Assembly: GCA_964632865.1 (NCBI GenBank)
Contig: CAZWDH010000156.1
Location: 1-16,078 of the forward strand
From: JAHDWY01 sp964632865
GTDB lineage: Bacteria; Hydrogenedentota; Hydrogenedentia; Hydrogenedentales; SLHB01
Reading direction: 5' to 3'
DNA: 16,078 nt
Positions 1 through 6,973 of this stretch are shown in pieces. Each line of letters opens with the position of its first letter. Within the stretch, counting starts at the first letter, position 1. The position numbers and the translations under genes are program-made. The notes beneath the pieces were generated by a model. It saw only the letters and a list, made by a program, of their open reading frames with translations, was not told where the DNA came from and made no database searches.

Positions 1-8
1 GGCTCTCC

Positions 9-93
9 GGGCGAGTGGCGGAATTGGCAGACGCGCTGGACTTAGGATCCAGTATCGCAAGATGTGCGGGTTCAAGTCCCGCCTCGCCCACCA
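9..93 (+). tRNA. tRNA-Leu (anticodon UAG)
   Basis: A complete class II tRNA cloverleaf can be folded by eye. The acceptor stem is GGGCGAG (9-15) with CTCGCCC (83-89), followed by discriminator A and an encoded CCA (91-93). The anticodon stem CTGGA/TCCAG closes the loop CTTAGGA, giving anticodon TAG, which reads CUA and, by wobble, other CUN leucine codons. The long variable arm (ATC-GCAA-GAT) is typical of tRNA-Leu. The T arm is GCGGG-TTCAAGT-CCCGC. The gene ends 22 bp before tig with no terminator between, so a joint transcript cut by RNase is plausible. Its promoter would lie before the window. Confidence 0.97.
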
Positions 94-115
94 ACCATGA
101 AGCGACAACACGACC

Positions 116-1561
116 ATGGCAGACAAAGAATCGAAGAAGACCGCAGTAGTGGAAGAAGAGTCCCACGAGGGCCACGATCACGACCATGATCACGATCACG
201 AAGACGAGCTGAAGTTCGTCGAAGACCCGGTCTTTACCATCGACTACAAAGGCGATTGCGCGTACGAAGTCAAAGTCACCGTGCCGGCTGCGAACAAGAA
301 GCAGCAGGCCGACGAGATGTACGACGAACTGCGCCACGAAGCGGAAGTCCCCGGATTCCGCCGCGGCCGCGCGCCACGCCGCATCGTCGAAAAACGGTTC
401 GCCAAAGTCGTGCGCTCCGAAGTGGACGCCAAACTCGTGAGCGCGGCATTCCGCAAACTCATCGCCGATGAAGACATGAAGCCGATCCGCTTCCCGGATA
501 TTGAAGGGCTCGAAGACGATAAAGAGCGCAAGGAAGACGAGGCCCTCGAATTTACGCTGAAGTTCGAAGTCGCGCCGAAAGTCGAACTCGGAAAATACCG
601 CGGCGTGAAAGTGGAGCGGCCCGTCGTTACCGTAGACGAGAAGGACGCTGAGGAAGCCCTCGAAGAAATGCGCGGCCGCTATGCCTCCTTCGAGACCCTC
701 GAAGAAAAGGGGAAAGCGAAGGACGGCGACCAGGTCGTTATCGATTTCAACGGCCTCATCGACGGCGAGCAGTTCCCCGGCGGATCCGCCGAAAACTATC
801 CGTACATTCTCGGCACCAAGCGGTTCTTCCCCGAGTTTGAGAAAAAACTCGTCGGCAGCAAAGTCGGTGACGAATTGACCTGCAAGGTCACGTTTCCCGA
901 GGACAATCCCAACGATAATCTGCGCGGGAAGAAGGCCACCTTCACGATCAACGTGAAGGAGATCAAGCGCCGCCAGTTGCCGGAACTGAACGACGACTTC
1001 GCGAAGCAGGTCGGCGCCGAGAACGTGGAAGGTTTGCGCGAACGCGTCAATAACCAGCTCCGCGAAAACTCAATCCAGACCAGCGACCGCATCGCGCGCA
1101 GCCGCGCGTTGGAAGCCGTAATTGAAAAGTCCAAATACGAGATTCCGAAGACGCTCATCGACGATGTGGCCCGCAGCCACTACGAAGACGAAGTTCGCCG
1201 CCTGATCCAGATGCGCGTGCCCGTCGAGCAGATCGAGTCCCGCATGGAAGAGCTTCGGAAGGGCGCGGAAGAATCCGCCGTGGACGAGATCAAGCGCACC
1301 GTGACCCTCATGGAGATCGGTTCCGCGGAAGGGATCGAAGTGACCGACGCCGATTTCGAATCCGAGGCGTCCACCATTGCGATGCAGACCGGCATCGATT
1401 CGGACACCGTTGCCCAATACATGTCCGAGGAATCCGACCGGCGCAGCATGTACGAAGGGCGCATCTACCGGGCCAAGGCCATGGACCTGATCATGGAGCA
1501 TGCCAAGGTCACGGACAAAGAAGTGCCCCGCGAAGAAATCGAAGAAACCGACGAGGCATAA
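116..1561 (+). CDS. tig: Trigger factor, ribosome-bound chaperone/PPIase
   Basis: Trigger factor docks at the ribosome exit tunnel, shields nascent chains and has peptidyl-prolyl isomerase activity. The 481-aa product has the ribosome-binding signature GFRRGRAP at residues 80-87. An FKBP-type PPIase domain spans about 195-290 (GDQVVIDFNGLIDG, then FPEFEKKLVGSKVGD), and a long helical C-terminal arm follows. E. coli Tig is 432 aa with the signature near residue 45, so this protein carries about 37 extra N-terminal residues. These include a His/Asp run (H17, H20, H22, H24, H26, H28) and many acidic residues, and resemble a metal-binding tail. The ATG at 116 has no clear SD. No in-frame downstream start would remove the tail while keeping the domain intact. 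The stop is 8 bp before clpP, so the two are probably cotranscribed. Identity is certain; the role of the tail is unknown. Confidence 0.96.
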   Translation: MADKESKKTAVVEEESHEGHDHDHDHDHEDELKFVEDPVFTIDYKGDCAYEVKVTVPAANKKQQADEMYDELRHEAEVPGFRRGRAPRRIVEKRFAKVVRSEVDAKLVSAAFRKLIADEDMKPIRFPDIEGLEDDKERKEDEALEFTLKFEVAPKVELGKYRGVKVERPVVTVDEKDAEEALEEMRGRYASFETLEEKGKAKDGDQVVIDFNGLIDGEQFPGGSAENYPYILGTKRFFPEFEKKLVGSKVGDELTCKVTFPEDNPNDNLRGKKATFTINVKEIKRRQLPELNDDFAKQVGAENVEGLRERVNNQLRENSIQTSDRIARSRALEAVIEKSKYEIPKTLIDDVARSHYEDEVRRLIQMRVPVEQIESRMEELRKGAEESAVDEIKRTVTLMEIGSAEGIEVTDADFESEASTIAMQTGIDSDTVAQYMSEESDRRSMYEGRIYRAKAMDLIMEHAKVTDKEVPREEIEETDEA

Positions 1562-1569
1562 ATTCAGCC

Positions 1570-2163
1570 ATGACACATCCCCTGGACGTGCGCGCCGTCA
1601 CCATATACGAGCAAACCAGCCGTGGTGAACGGCCCTACGATATCTACTCCAAGCTGCTCGCCGACCGCATCATCTTCCTGGGCATGCCCATCGACGACTA
1701 CGTCGCGAACTACATCATCGCCCAGATGCTGTTCCTTGAAGCTGAAGACCCGGATAAGGACGTCTATCTCTACATCAACTCCCCCGGGGGGAGCGTGACG
1801 GCCGGGCTCGCCATCTACGACACCATGCAATACATCCGCCCCAGCGTCTCCACCATCTGCCTGGGCCAGGCCGCCAGCATGGCCGCCGTGCTCATGTGTG
1901 CCGGTCAAAAAGGGAAGCGCTTCGCGCTGCCCTATTCGCGTTTTCTCCTTCACCAGCCCATGGGCGGTATCCAGGGGCAGGCCTCGGACATCGATATCCA
2001 GGCCCGTGAGATCATGCGCATTGGCGAGATGATTGATGAGATACTCGTCAAGCATACCGGCCAGCCCATCGAGAGCATCCGGCGCGACAGCGACCGGGAC
2101 TTTTTCATGGGCGCCGAGGAAGCGCGGGAGTACGGCATCGTCGACGAGACCCTGCACCGCTAA
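1570..2163 (+). CDS. clpP: ATP-dependent Clp protease proteolytic subunit ClpP
   Basis: ClpP is the serine peptidase that forms the tetradecameric chamber of ClpXP/ClpAP in the cytoplasm. The 197-aa length is standard. The catalytic triad is visible: Ser103 in GQAASMAAV, His128 in LLHQPMGG and Asp177 in DSDRDFF. The His-to-Asp spacing of 49 residues matches E. coli H136/D185. The oxyanion-region motif INSPGGSVTAG is at 70-80. A short N-terminal extension before the conserved GERPYDIYSKLL block is normal for ClpP, which is often processed. The gene starts 8 bp after tig with only a weak purine stretch upstream, suggesting coupling to tig translation. clpX follows after a 216-bp gap with its own promoter. 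Confidence 0.98.
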   Translation: MTHPLDVRAVTIYEQTSRGERPYDIYSKLLADRIIFLGMPIDDYVANYIIAQMLFLEAEDPDKDVYLYINSPGGSVTAGLAIYDTMQYIRPSVSTICLGQAASMAAVLMCAGQKGKRFALPYSRFLLHQPMGGIQGQASDIDIQAREIMRIGEMIDEILVKHTGQPIESIRRDSDRDFFMGAEEAREYGIVDETLHR

Positions 2164-2240
2164 GCGGCCCGCTCCGCTCCGGCAACCAAACCGATGGCTT
2201 GGTGGATCAATCTCCTGTGTCGGGCAAAAAGCCCAAACAG

Positions 2241-2270
2241 TTGCACCTTTTGCCCTTAAACTGGCACAAT
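2241..2270 (+). promoter_or_regulatory. Possible upstream (distal) clpX promoter
   Basis: TTGCAC (2241-2246), an 18-nt spacer and CACAAT (2265-2270) preceded by TGG (extended -10 type) form a weaker sigma70-like promoter. Its spacer contains CCTTAAACTG (2254-2263), the same 10-mer found at the same offset from the -10 in the stronger promoter downstream. The duplicate layout is the main support, since the hexamers alone are poor. Confidence 0.35.
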
Positions 2271-2315
2271 GGAGGAGAGTCGACAGGGTTCTGGATGGGC
2301 TCGGCAAGAAAACTG

Positions 2316-2344
2316 TTGACAAAAATACCTTAAACTGCTATAAG
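2316..2344 (+). promoter_or_regulatory. Strong sigma70-type promoter of clpX
   Basis: A perfect -35 TTGACA (2316-2321), a 17-nt spacer and TATAAG (2339-2344) with an extended -10 TGC (2336-2338) lie upstream of clpX. Transcription would start near 2351, leaving a leader of about 29 nt with the SD in it. clpX can therefore be expressed apart from tig-clpP. No CIRCE-type or sigma32-type element is seen. Confidence 0.8.
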
Positions 2345-2366
2345 ACGGGTGAACATGGCAGTTCAT

Positions 2367-2375
2367 AAGGGAGGT
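2367..2375 (+). promoter_or_regulatory. Strong ribosome binding site of clpX
   Basis: AAGGGAGGT lies 5 nt (counted from GGAGG) before the ATG at 2380. It is the strongest SD match in the left block and fixes the clpX start. Confidence 0.85.
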
Positions 2376-2379
2376 TTCT

Positions 2380-3654
2380 ATGGCCCCACATCGCGCCCGA
2401 GGTGATGTACATACCTGTTCTTTCTGCGGCAAGCGCCACGATGAGGTCAGCAAACTGATCGCCGGGCCAGACGTAAACATATGCGACGAGTGTGTCAGCC
2501 TCTGCGGCGAAATTGTCGCCGAAGACCGCGCTCGCAAAGGGGTTACCAAGAGCCTCCGCGTACCCAAGCCCGCCGAGATCAAAGACTTCCTCGACCAGTA
2601 CGTCATTGGTCAGGAACGGGCCAAACGGATTCTCGCGGTCGCGGTCCACAATCATTACAAGCGCATCGCCTCCGGCGGGGAAATCGACGGCGTCGAACTC
2701 CAGAAGTCCAACGTCTTGCTCATCGGCCCCTCCGGCTGCGGCAAGACCCTCATGGCTCAGACCCTCGCCCGCCTTCTTGACGTCCCCTTCGCAGTTGTCG
2801 ATGCCACGACACTGACGGAAGCGGGATACGTGGGCGACGATGTCGAGAACATCATCCTGAAGCTGCTCCAGGCCGCGGACTTCGACCAGGGCCGCGCCGA
2901 GATGGGGATCGTCTATGTCGACGAGATCGACAAGATTCATCGCAAGAGCGACAGCCCGTCCATTACCCGCGATGTCTCCGGCGAGGGCGTTCAACAGGCC
3001 CTCCTGAAGCTCCTGGAAGGTACGGTCGCCAACGTGCCGCCCCAGGGTGGCCGCAAGCATCCCCAACAGGAATGCATTCAGGTCGATACCACGAACATTC
3101 TCTTTATCTGCGGCGGCGCCTTCAACGGTCTCGAACAGACCATCGAACGCCGGACCCGCAAGACCGTAATCGGATTTAACGCAGACATTCAGAGCCGTCG
3201 CGATCGCAAGATCGGCGACATCCTGGCCCTGGTCGAACCGGAAGACCTTATTAAGTTTGGCATGATCCCCGAGTTCTCGGGGCGTCTCCCGGTTATCGCT
3301 ACGCTGCACGAACTGTCGAAGCCGGATCTCGTTCGCATTCTGACCGAGCCCAAGAACGCCATCGTTCGCCAATATCAGAAACTCTTCCAGCTGGAGAACG
3401 TCAAGCTCCACTTCCAGGACGAAACCATCGACACCATTGCCGAGTTGGCCATCGAGAAGGAGACCGGCGCGCGCGGCCTGCGCAGCATCCTGGAAGAGTC
3501 GATGAACGACATCATGTACGAGATACCCTCCCGGAAGGACGTTCGGGAATGCGTCATCACGCCGGGTGTCGTACGCAATCACGAAGAGCCGTTACTCGTC
3601 TACGAACACGACGAAGAAGATTTCAGCGGCCAGGGCCGTTCCGCCATGGCTTGA
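2380..3654 (+). CDS. clpX: ATP-dependent unfoldase ClpX
   Basis: ClpX is the AAA+ hexameric unfoldase that recognises substrates and feeds them to ClpP. The 424-aa length is typical. The N-terminal zinc domain has C13, C16, C35 and C38 in the usual CxxC...CxxC spacing. Walker A is GPSGCGKT at 116-123 (GPTGSGKT is more common). The pore loop is GYVGDD at 149-154 (usually GYVGED). Walker B VYVDE is at 178-182, and sensor 2 lies in ETGARGLRSILE. The ClpP-docking IGF tripeptide is at 264-266, so ClpXP assembly with the neighbouring ClpP is expected. The start is fixed by the SD at 2367-2375. The gene has its own promoter and a Rho-independent terminator. The two motif variants look functional (Asp for Glu, small-residue swaps). 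Confidence 0.98.
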   Translation: MAPHRARGDVHTCSFCGKRHDEVSKLIAGPDVNICDECVSLCGEIVAEDRARKGVTKSLRVPKPAEIKDFLDQYVIGQERAKRILAVAVHNHYKRIASGGEIDGVELQKSNVLLIGPSGCGKTLMAQTLARLLDVPFAVVDATTLTEAGYVGDDVENIILKLLQAADFDQGRAEMGIVYVDEIDKIHRKSDSPSITRDVSGEGVQQALLKLLEGTVANVPPQGGRKHPQQECIQVDTTNILFICGGAFNGLEQTIERRTRKTVIGFNADIQSRRDRKIGDILALVEPEDLIKFGMIPEFSGRLPVIATLHELSKPDLVRILTEPKNAIVRQYQKLFQLENVKLHFQDETIDTIAELAIEKETGARGLRSILEESMNDIMYEIPSRKDVRECVITPGVVRNHEEPLLVYEHDEEDFSGQGRSAMA

Positions 3655-3731
3655 GTTCGGCTGACCCGCCGAATCGCGCAGTTTCCTATACGACCCCCAA
3701 AGGTTCGGGCGCAAGAGGGTCGCATCATTCG

Positions 3732-3765
3732 CCGGAAGGGCCTCGTCCCTTCCGGTCTTTTTTCG
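3732..3765 (+). terminator. Rho-independent terminator after clpX
   Basis: A perfect 9-bp stem, CCGGAAGGG (3732-3740) with CCCTTCCGG (3747-3755), encloses a 6-nt loop. The T-rich tail TCTTTTTTCG follows. It sits about 80 bp after the clpX stop and ahead of the lon promoter, so lon is a separate transcription unit. Confidence 0.93.
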
Positions 3766-3772
3766 TCCGGCT

Positions 3773-3800
3773 TTGATGGCAGACAAAGCACCGGCATAAT
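3773..3800 (+). promoter_or_regulatory. lon promoter
   Basis: TTGATG (3773-3778), a 16-nt spacer and CATAAT (3795-3800) match the sigma70 consensus at 4/6 and 5/6. The predicted start near 3807 falls in the middle of a 14-bp palindrome. The promoter lies immediately after the clpX terminator. Confidence 0.65.
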
Positions 3801-3814
3801 GGTCTCATGAGACC
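3801..3814 (+). promoter_or_regulatory. Palindromic operator candidate at the lon start site
   Basis: GGTCTCATGAGACC is a perfect inverted repeat (7+7, no spacer) placed directly after the -10 hexamer, across the predicted transcription start. That is a classic repressor position. It is not CIRCE (HrcA) or HAIR (HspR) as I know those sequences. The cognate regulator is unknown and not apparent in this window. Confidence 0.5.
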
Positions 3815-3841
3815 CGCGCTATGCCCGATTCCAGGCGCGGG
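3813..3841 (+). promoter_or_regulatory. Hairpin in the lon leader next to the SD
   Basis: CCCGCGC (3813-3819) and GCGCGGG (3835-3841) form a perfect 7-bp GC stem with a 15-nt loop. It ends two bases before the SD GGAGGAG (3844-3850). It shares two bases with the palindrome, so it would form in the mRNA rather than act as that DNA site. It could affect mRNA stability or ribosome access; this is inference. Confidence 0.4.
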
Positions 3842-3843
3842 AC

Positions 3844-3850
3844 GGAGGAG
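3844..3850 (+). promoter_or_regulatory. Ribosome binding site that decides the lon start
   Basis: GGAGGAG lies at 3844-3850, with GGAGG ending 7 nt before the ATG at 3856. A GTG at 3850 overlaps the end of this SD and therefore cannot use it. ATG 3856 is the better start. Confidence 0.85.
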
Positions 3851-3855
3851 TGTGG

Positions 3856-6258
3856 ATGCCTGCCAAGCGACAAAAGAAGAAGACCGTCCGCGGTGAACGG
3901 TTTCCCCTGCTGCCCCTGAAAGATGTGGTCGTTTTTCCCCGCATGGTTGTGCCCCTGCTGGTGGGACGCCAACAGTCCCTGGTTGCCGTCGAAGAAGCGC
4001 TGGCAACGGGAGGGCCCCTCTTTCTCTGCACCCAGCGGGATCCAGCCGTGGAAATCCCCGAACTTGCCGACCTCTATTCCGTTGGCGTGGCGGCCGGGAT
4101 CCTGCAGACCCTCCGCATGCCGGACGGAACCATGAAAGTGGTCGTCGAAGGCCTGGGGCGAGGGCGCGTCGTGGACCTCGCGGATCGTGATGGATTCAGC
4201 GAACTGACCGCCCATCGAATCGAGGAAGCGCCTTTTGAAGGAGAGAACGCGGAAGCGCTCATGCGTGCCGCCCTCGGTCAGTTCGAGCAATACGCCCGGC
4301 AAAGCGGCCGCGTGGCCCCGGAAGTCGTCGCGTCGCTCCGCGGCGTGAACGAAGCCAACTCGCTGTGCGACCTTGTTTGCGCCTACCTGCCCTTGCGGGT
4401 CGAGGAACGGCAGCAACTGCTTGAATGCATCCCCGTGAACGAACGCCTCGAACTGCTCTCTTCGCTGCTCATGCGCGAAACGGAGATGCTGGACATGGAA
4501 CGGCGCGTCCGCGACCGCATTCGCGAACAAATGGATCGCAGCCAGCGCGAGTATTACCTCCACGAACAGTTGAAGGCCATCCATCAGGAACTTGGCCAGC
4601 GGGATGGCGGCGACGAGTTGACTGAACTCCGAGAAATGATAGACAAGGCCAACATGCCCAAGGAGGTTCAGGAACGCGCCCTGCGCGAGCTGGGCCGCTT
4701 CGAGCGCATGCCTGCCATGAGCCCGGAGAGCGCAATTATCCGCACGTACATCGAGTGGCTTACGGATGTACCGTGGAAGAAACGCACCCGCGATGCACTC
4801 GATCTGCTCAAGGCCCGCAAGGCGCTGGATGAGGACCACTACGGACTCGAAAAGGTCAAAGAGCGCATCCTCGAATTCCTCGCCGTGCGCAAACTCAGCA
4901 AAAGCACGAAAGGGCCGATCCTATGTCTCGTGGGCCCTCCCGGCGTAGGGAAGACCTCCCTCGGTAAATCCATCGCGCGGGCCATGGGCCGCAAATTCGT
5001 CCGCGTCTCGCTCGGCGGCGTCCGCGACGAAGCCGAGATCCGCGGCCATCGCCGTACCTACATCGGCGCCCTGCCCGGACGGATCATCCAGAGCATGAAG
5101 AAGGTCGGGGTGAAGAACCCCGTGTTCATGCTCGACGAGATCGACAAGATGAGCATGGACTTCCGCGGCGATCCCTCTTCGGCCATGCTCGAGGTGTTGG
5201 ATCCCGAACAGAATGAAACGTTCAGCGACCATTACCTCGAAGTGGACTTCGATCTTCACGAGGTGTTCTTTATCACGACCGCGAACAGCGAATACGAGAT
5301 CCCGGAACCCTTGCACGACCGCATGGAAGTCGTGCGCATTTCCGGCTACACCCTGCACGAGAAAGAGCACATCGCGCGGCTCTTCCTCGTTCCCAAGCAA
5401 CGGGATGAAGCCGGACTAAAGGATCGCGCGATTACGTTTACCAACGACGGGCTTCAAACCCTCATCCAGCGCTATACGCGCGAAGCCGGTGTGCGCGAGC
5501 TTGAACGCCAAATCGCCCGCGTTTGCCGCAAGGTCGCCCACAAGGTCGTTACCACCAAGCGTTCCAAGCGCGCCACCATCGACGCCACGGTAGTAAAAGA
5601 ACTCCTCGGGCCCCCCGATTATCCCGATATTCGTGCCGACGAAGCCCCGCAGCCCGGCGTCGCGATCGGCCTGGCATGGACCTGGGCCGGCGGCGATATC
5701 CTCCACATCGAGACAAGCACCATGCCGGGTAAAGGCGGTCTTTCGCTGACGGGGCAACTCGGCGAGGTCATGAAGGAATCTGCTCAGGCGGCCTATACTT
5801 ACCTGCGCGCTCACGCCAAGGTTCTGCGCATTCCGGTGCATTTCTACCGCAACGTGGATATGCACGTTCACATCCCCGAAGGCGCAATACCCAAAGACGG
5901 ACCTTCTGCCGGCGTTTCGCTCGCGGTCTCAATCGCATCGGCCTTACGCAACAAAGCCCCCAATCCTTCTGTCGCCATGACGGGCGAGATAACGTTGCGC
6001 GGCCGCGTGCTATCGGTCGGCGGTATCAAGGAAAAAGTCCTCGCCGCCCACCGTGCCGGTATCAAGACGATCATCATGCCGGAGGAAAACGAGAAGGACT
6101 TGCACGAAATCCCCCAAGACGTAAAGTCCGCCATCACCTTCGTCTTCGTGAAGGAGGTCGATGAGGTCATCCATGCGGCGTTCGGTGACGAGGTGAAACG
6201 GAAGGGACGCGTCAAACCGAAAGTGCGCAAGACCGCAAAGCGCGCCGCACGAAGATGA
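3856..6258 (+). CDS. lon: ATP-dependent Lon protease
   Basis: Lon is a cytoplasmic AAA+ serine protease that degrades misfolded and short-lived regulatory proteins. The 800-aa product starts MPAKRQKKK. The N-terminal substrate-binding LON domain covers about 15-205 (FPLLPLKDVVVFPRMVVPLLVGR). A coiled region follows (REYYLHEQLKAIHQELG). The AAA+ module has Walker A GPPGVGKT at 360-367 and Walker B PVFMLDEIDKM. The C-terminal protease domain has the Ser-Lys dyad: Ser684 in KDGPSAGVS and Lys727 in GGIKEKV, 43 residues apart as in E. coli (S679/K722). The length is close to the usual 780-810. The C-terminus ends in a basic Lys/Arg-rich tail (about 782-800). The gene has its own promoter with a palindromic operator candidate. 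It overlaps ysxC by ATGA, so the two are translationally coupled. Confidence 0.98.
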   Translation: MPAKRQKKKTVRGERFPLLPLKDVVVFPRMVVPLLVGRQQSLVAVEEALATGGPLFLCTQRDPAVEIPELADLYSVGVAAGILQTLRMPDGTMKVVVEGLGRGRVVDLADRDGFSELTAHRIEEAPFEGENAEALMRAALGQFEQYARQSGRVAPEVVASLRGVNEANSLCDLVCAYLPLRVEERQQLLECIPVNERLELLSSLLMRETEMLDMERRVRDRIREQMDRSQREYYLHEQLKAIHQELGQRDGGDELTELREMIDKANMPKEVQERALRELGRFERMPAMSPESAIIRTYIEWLTDVPWKKRTRDALDLLKARKALDEDHYGLEKVKERILEFLAVRKLSKSTKGPILCLVGPPGVGKTSLGKSIARAMGRKFVRVSLGGVRDEAEIRGHRRTYIGALPGRIIQSMKKVGVKNPVFMLDEIDKMSMDFRGDPSSAMLEVLDPEQNETFSDHYLEVDFDLHEVFFITTANSEYEIPEPLHDRMEVVRISGYTLHEKEHIARLFLVPKQRDEAGLKDRAITFTNDGLQTLIQRYTREAGVRELERQIARVCRKVAHKVVTTKRSKRATIDATVVKELLGPPDYPDIRADEAPQPGVAIGLAWTWAGGDILHIETSTMPGKGGLSLTGQLGEVMKESAQAAYTYLRAHAKVLRIPVHFYRNVDMHVHIPEGAIPKDGPSAGVSLAVSIASALRNKAPNPSVAMTGEITLRGRVLSVGGIKEKVLAAHRAGIKTIIMPEENEKDLHEIPQDVKSAITFVFVKEVDEVIHAAFGDEVKRKGRVKPKVRKTAKRAARR

Positions 6259-6839
6259 AAGTCATCTCCTCCTCATTCGTAAAAAGCGCCCTCCGTCCGG
6301 ACCACTATCCAAAGGACGGCCGGCCTGAAGTAGCCTTTGTGGGGCGTTCCAACGTGGGCAAATCCACCATGCTGAACACGCTGCTCAATCGCAAAGGGCT
6401 CGCAAAGACCAGCAAGACCCCCGGGAAGACCCAGACGGTCAATTTCTTCGATGTCAATGGCAAGCTCTACTTCGTCGATCTGCCGGGATACGGCTACGCC
6501 AAGGTCTCAAAGGCCATGCAACAGCAATGGGCACGAATTCTGACCGATTATCTCGTCGGCCGGCCGCCCCTTCGGCTTATCGTGCAACTCGTGGACAGCC
6601 GCCACACTCCGGGGGCCAACGACCATCATCTCCTCGATTTGGTCGAGCAGGCGGAAGTCCCGGCCGTTCTGGTCGCAACGAAATGGGACAAGCTCAAGGC
6701 ATCGGCGCGCACGGGTTGCGTGGAGTCCATTCGCAAGCACTTGGGATTGGACGATGACGCGCTCATTATCCCCTTCTCTTCCATGTCCAAAGAGGGGGTC
6801 CGCACCTTGTGGGATGTCATAGCAGAGCAGATCGGCTAA
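6255..6839 (+). CDS. ysxC: Ribosome biogenesis GTP-binding protein YsxC/EngB
   Basis: This is an Era/Obg-type small GTPase needed for late 50S subunit assembly in studied bacteria. The 194-aa product is family length. G-motifs in order: G1 GRSNVGKS (30-37), G2 region TPGKTQT (55-61), G3 DLPGYG (75-80), G4 TKWD (142-145) and G5 SS near 175-176. The PGYGYAKVSK stretch is diagnostic of EngB. Its ATG lies within the lon stop (ATGA at 6255-6258), a 4-bp overlap implying coupled translation. The lon-ysxC pairing is also known from Bacillus and others. No terminator is obvious after it. Confidence 0.97.
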   Translation: MKVISSSFVKSALRPDHYPKDGRPEVAFVGRSNVGKSTMLNTLLNRKGLAKTSKTPGKTQTVNFFDVNGKLYFVDLPGYGYAKVSKAMQQQWARILTDYLVGRPPLRLIVQLVDSRHTPGANDHHLLDLVEQAEVPAVLVATKWDKLKASARTGCVESIRKHLGLDDDALIIPFSSMSKEGVRTLWDVIAEQIG

Positions 6840-6973
6840 ACATGCCGACAGAATTCGCATTATCGATCTTCCGCCGATTGGATGTTTCATTTTGCCCCCC
6901 TTGCCGGTAGAATAAGCAGCGTTCTTGGGGAAGTCGTGTTGAGGCCGTGACGTGCATTCATTGGGAGTCATGA

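Noticed and set aside
97..190. Small frame from ATG 97, between tRNA-Leu and tig
   Set aside because: It has about 30 codons, overlaps tig in another frame, has no SD and encodes an Arg/Lys-rich chance peptide.
2222..2234. GGGC-AAAAA-GCCC hairpin as a terminator of clpP
   Set aside because: The stem is only 4 bp and no T tract follows.
2262..2277. TGGCAC as the -24 box of a sigma54 promoter before clpX
   Set aside because: The required GC of the -12 box is missing at the right spacing.
2338..3582. Long minus-strand open frame opposite clpX (about 414 codons)
   Set aside because: It is the mirror of a GC-rich coding gene. The product is low-complexity and matches nothing, and clpX on the + strand is certain. 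The same applies to long minus-strand frames opposite lon (3805-4839) and gspE (12543-13562).
3850..3855. GTG 3850 as the lon start
   Set aside because: It overlaps the SD itself. ATG 3856 has ideal spacing from GGAGG.
6885..6913. Promoter TTTCAT-17-TAGAAT upstream of the 369-aa gene
   Set aside because: The -35 is a very poor match and nothing else supports it.
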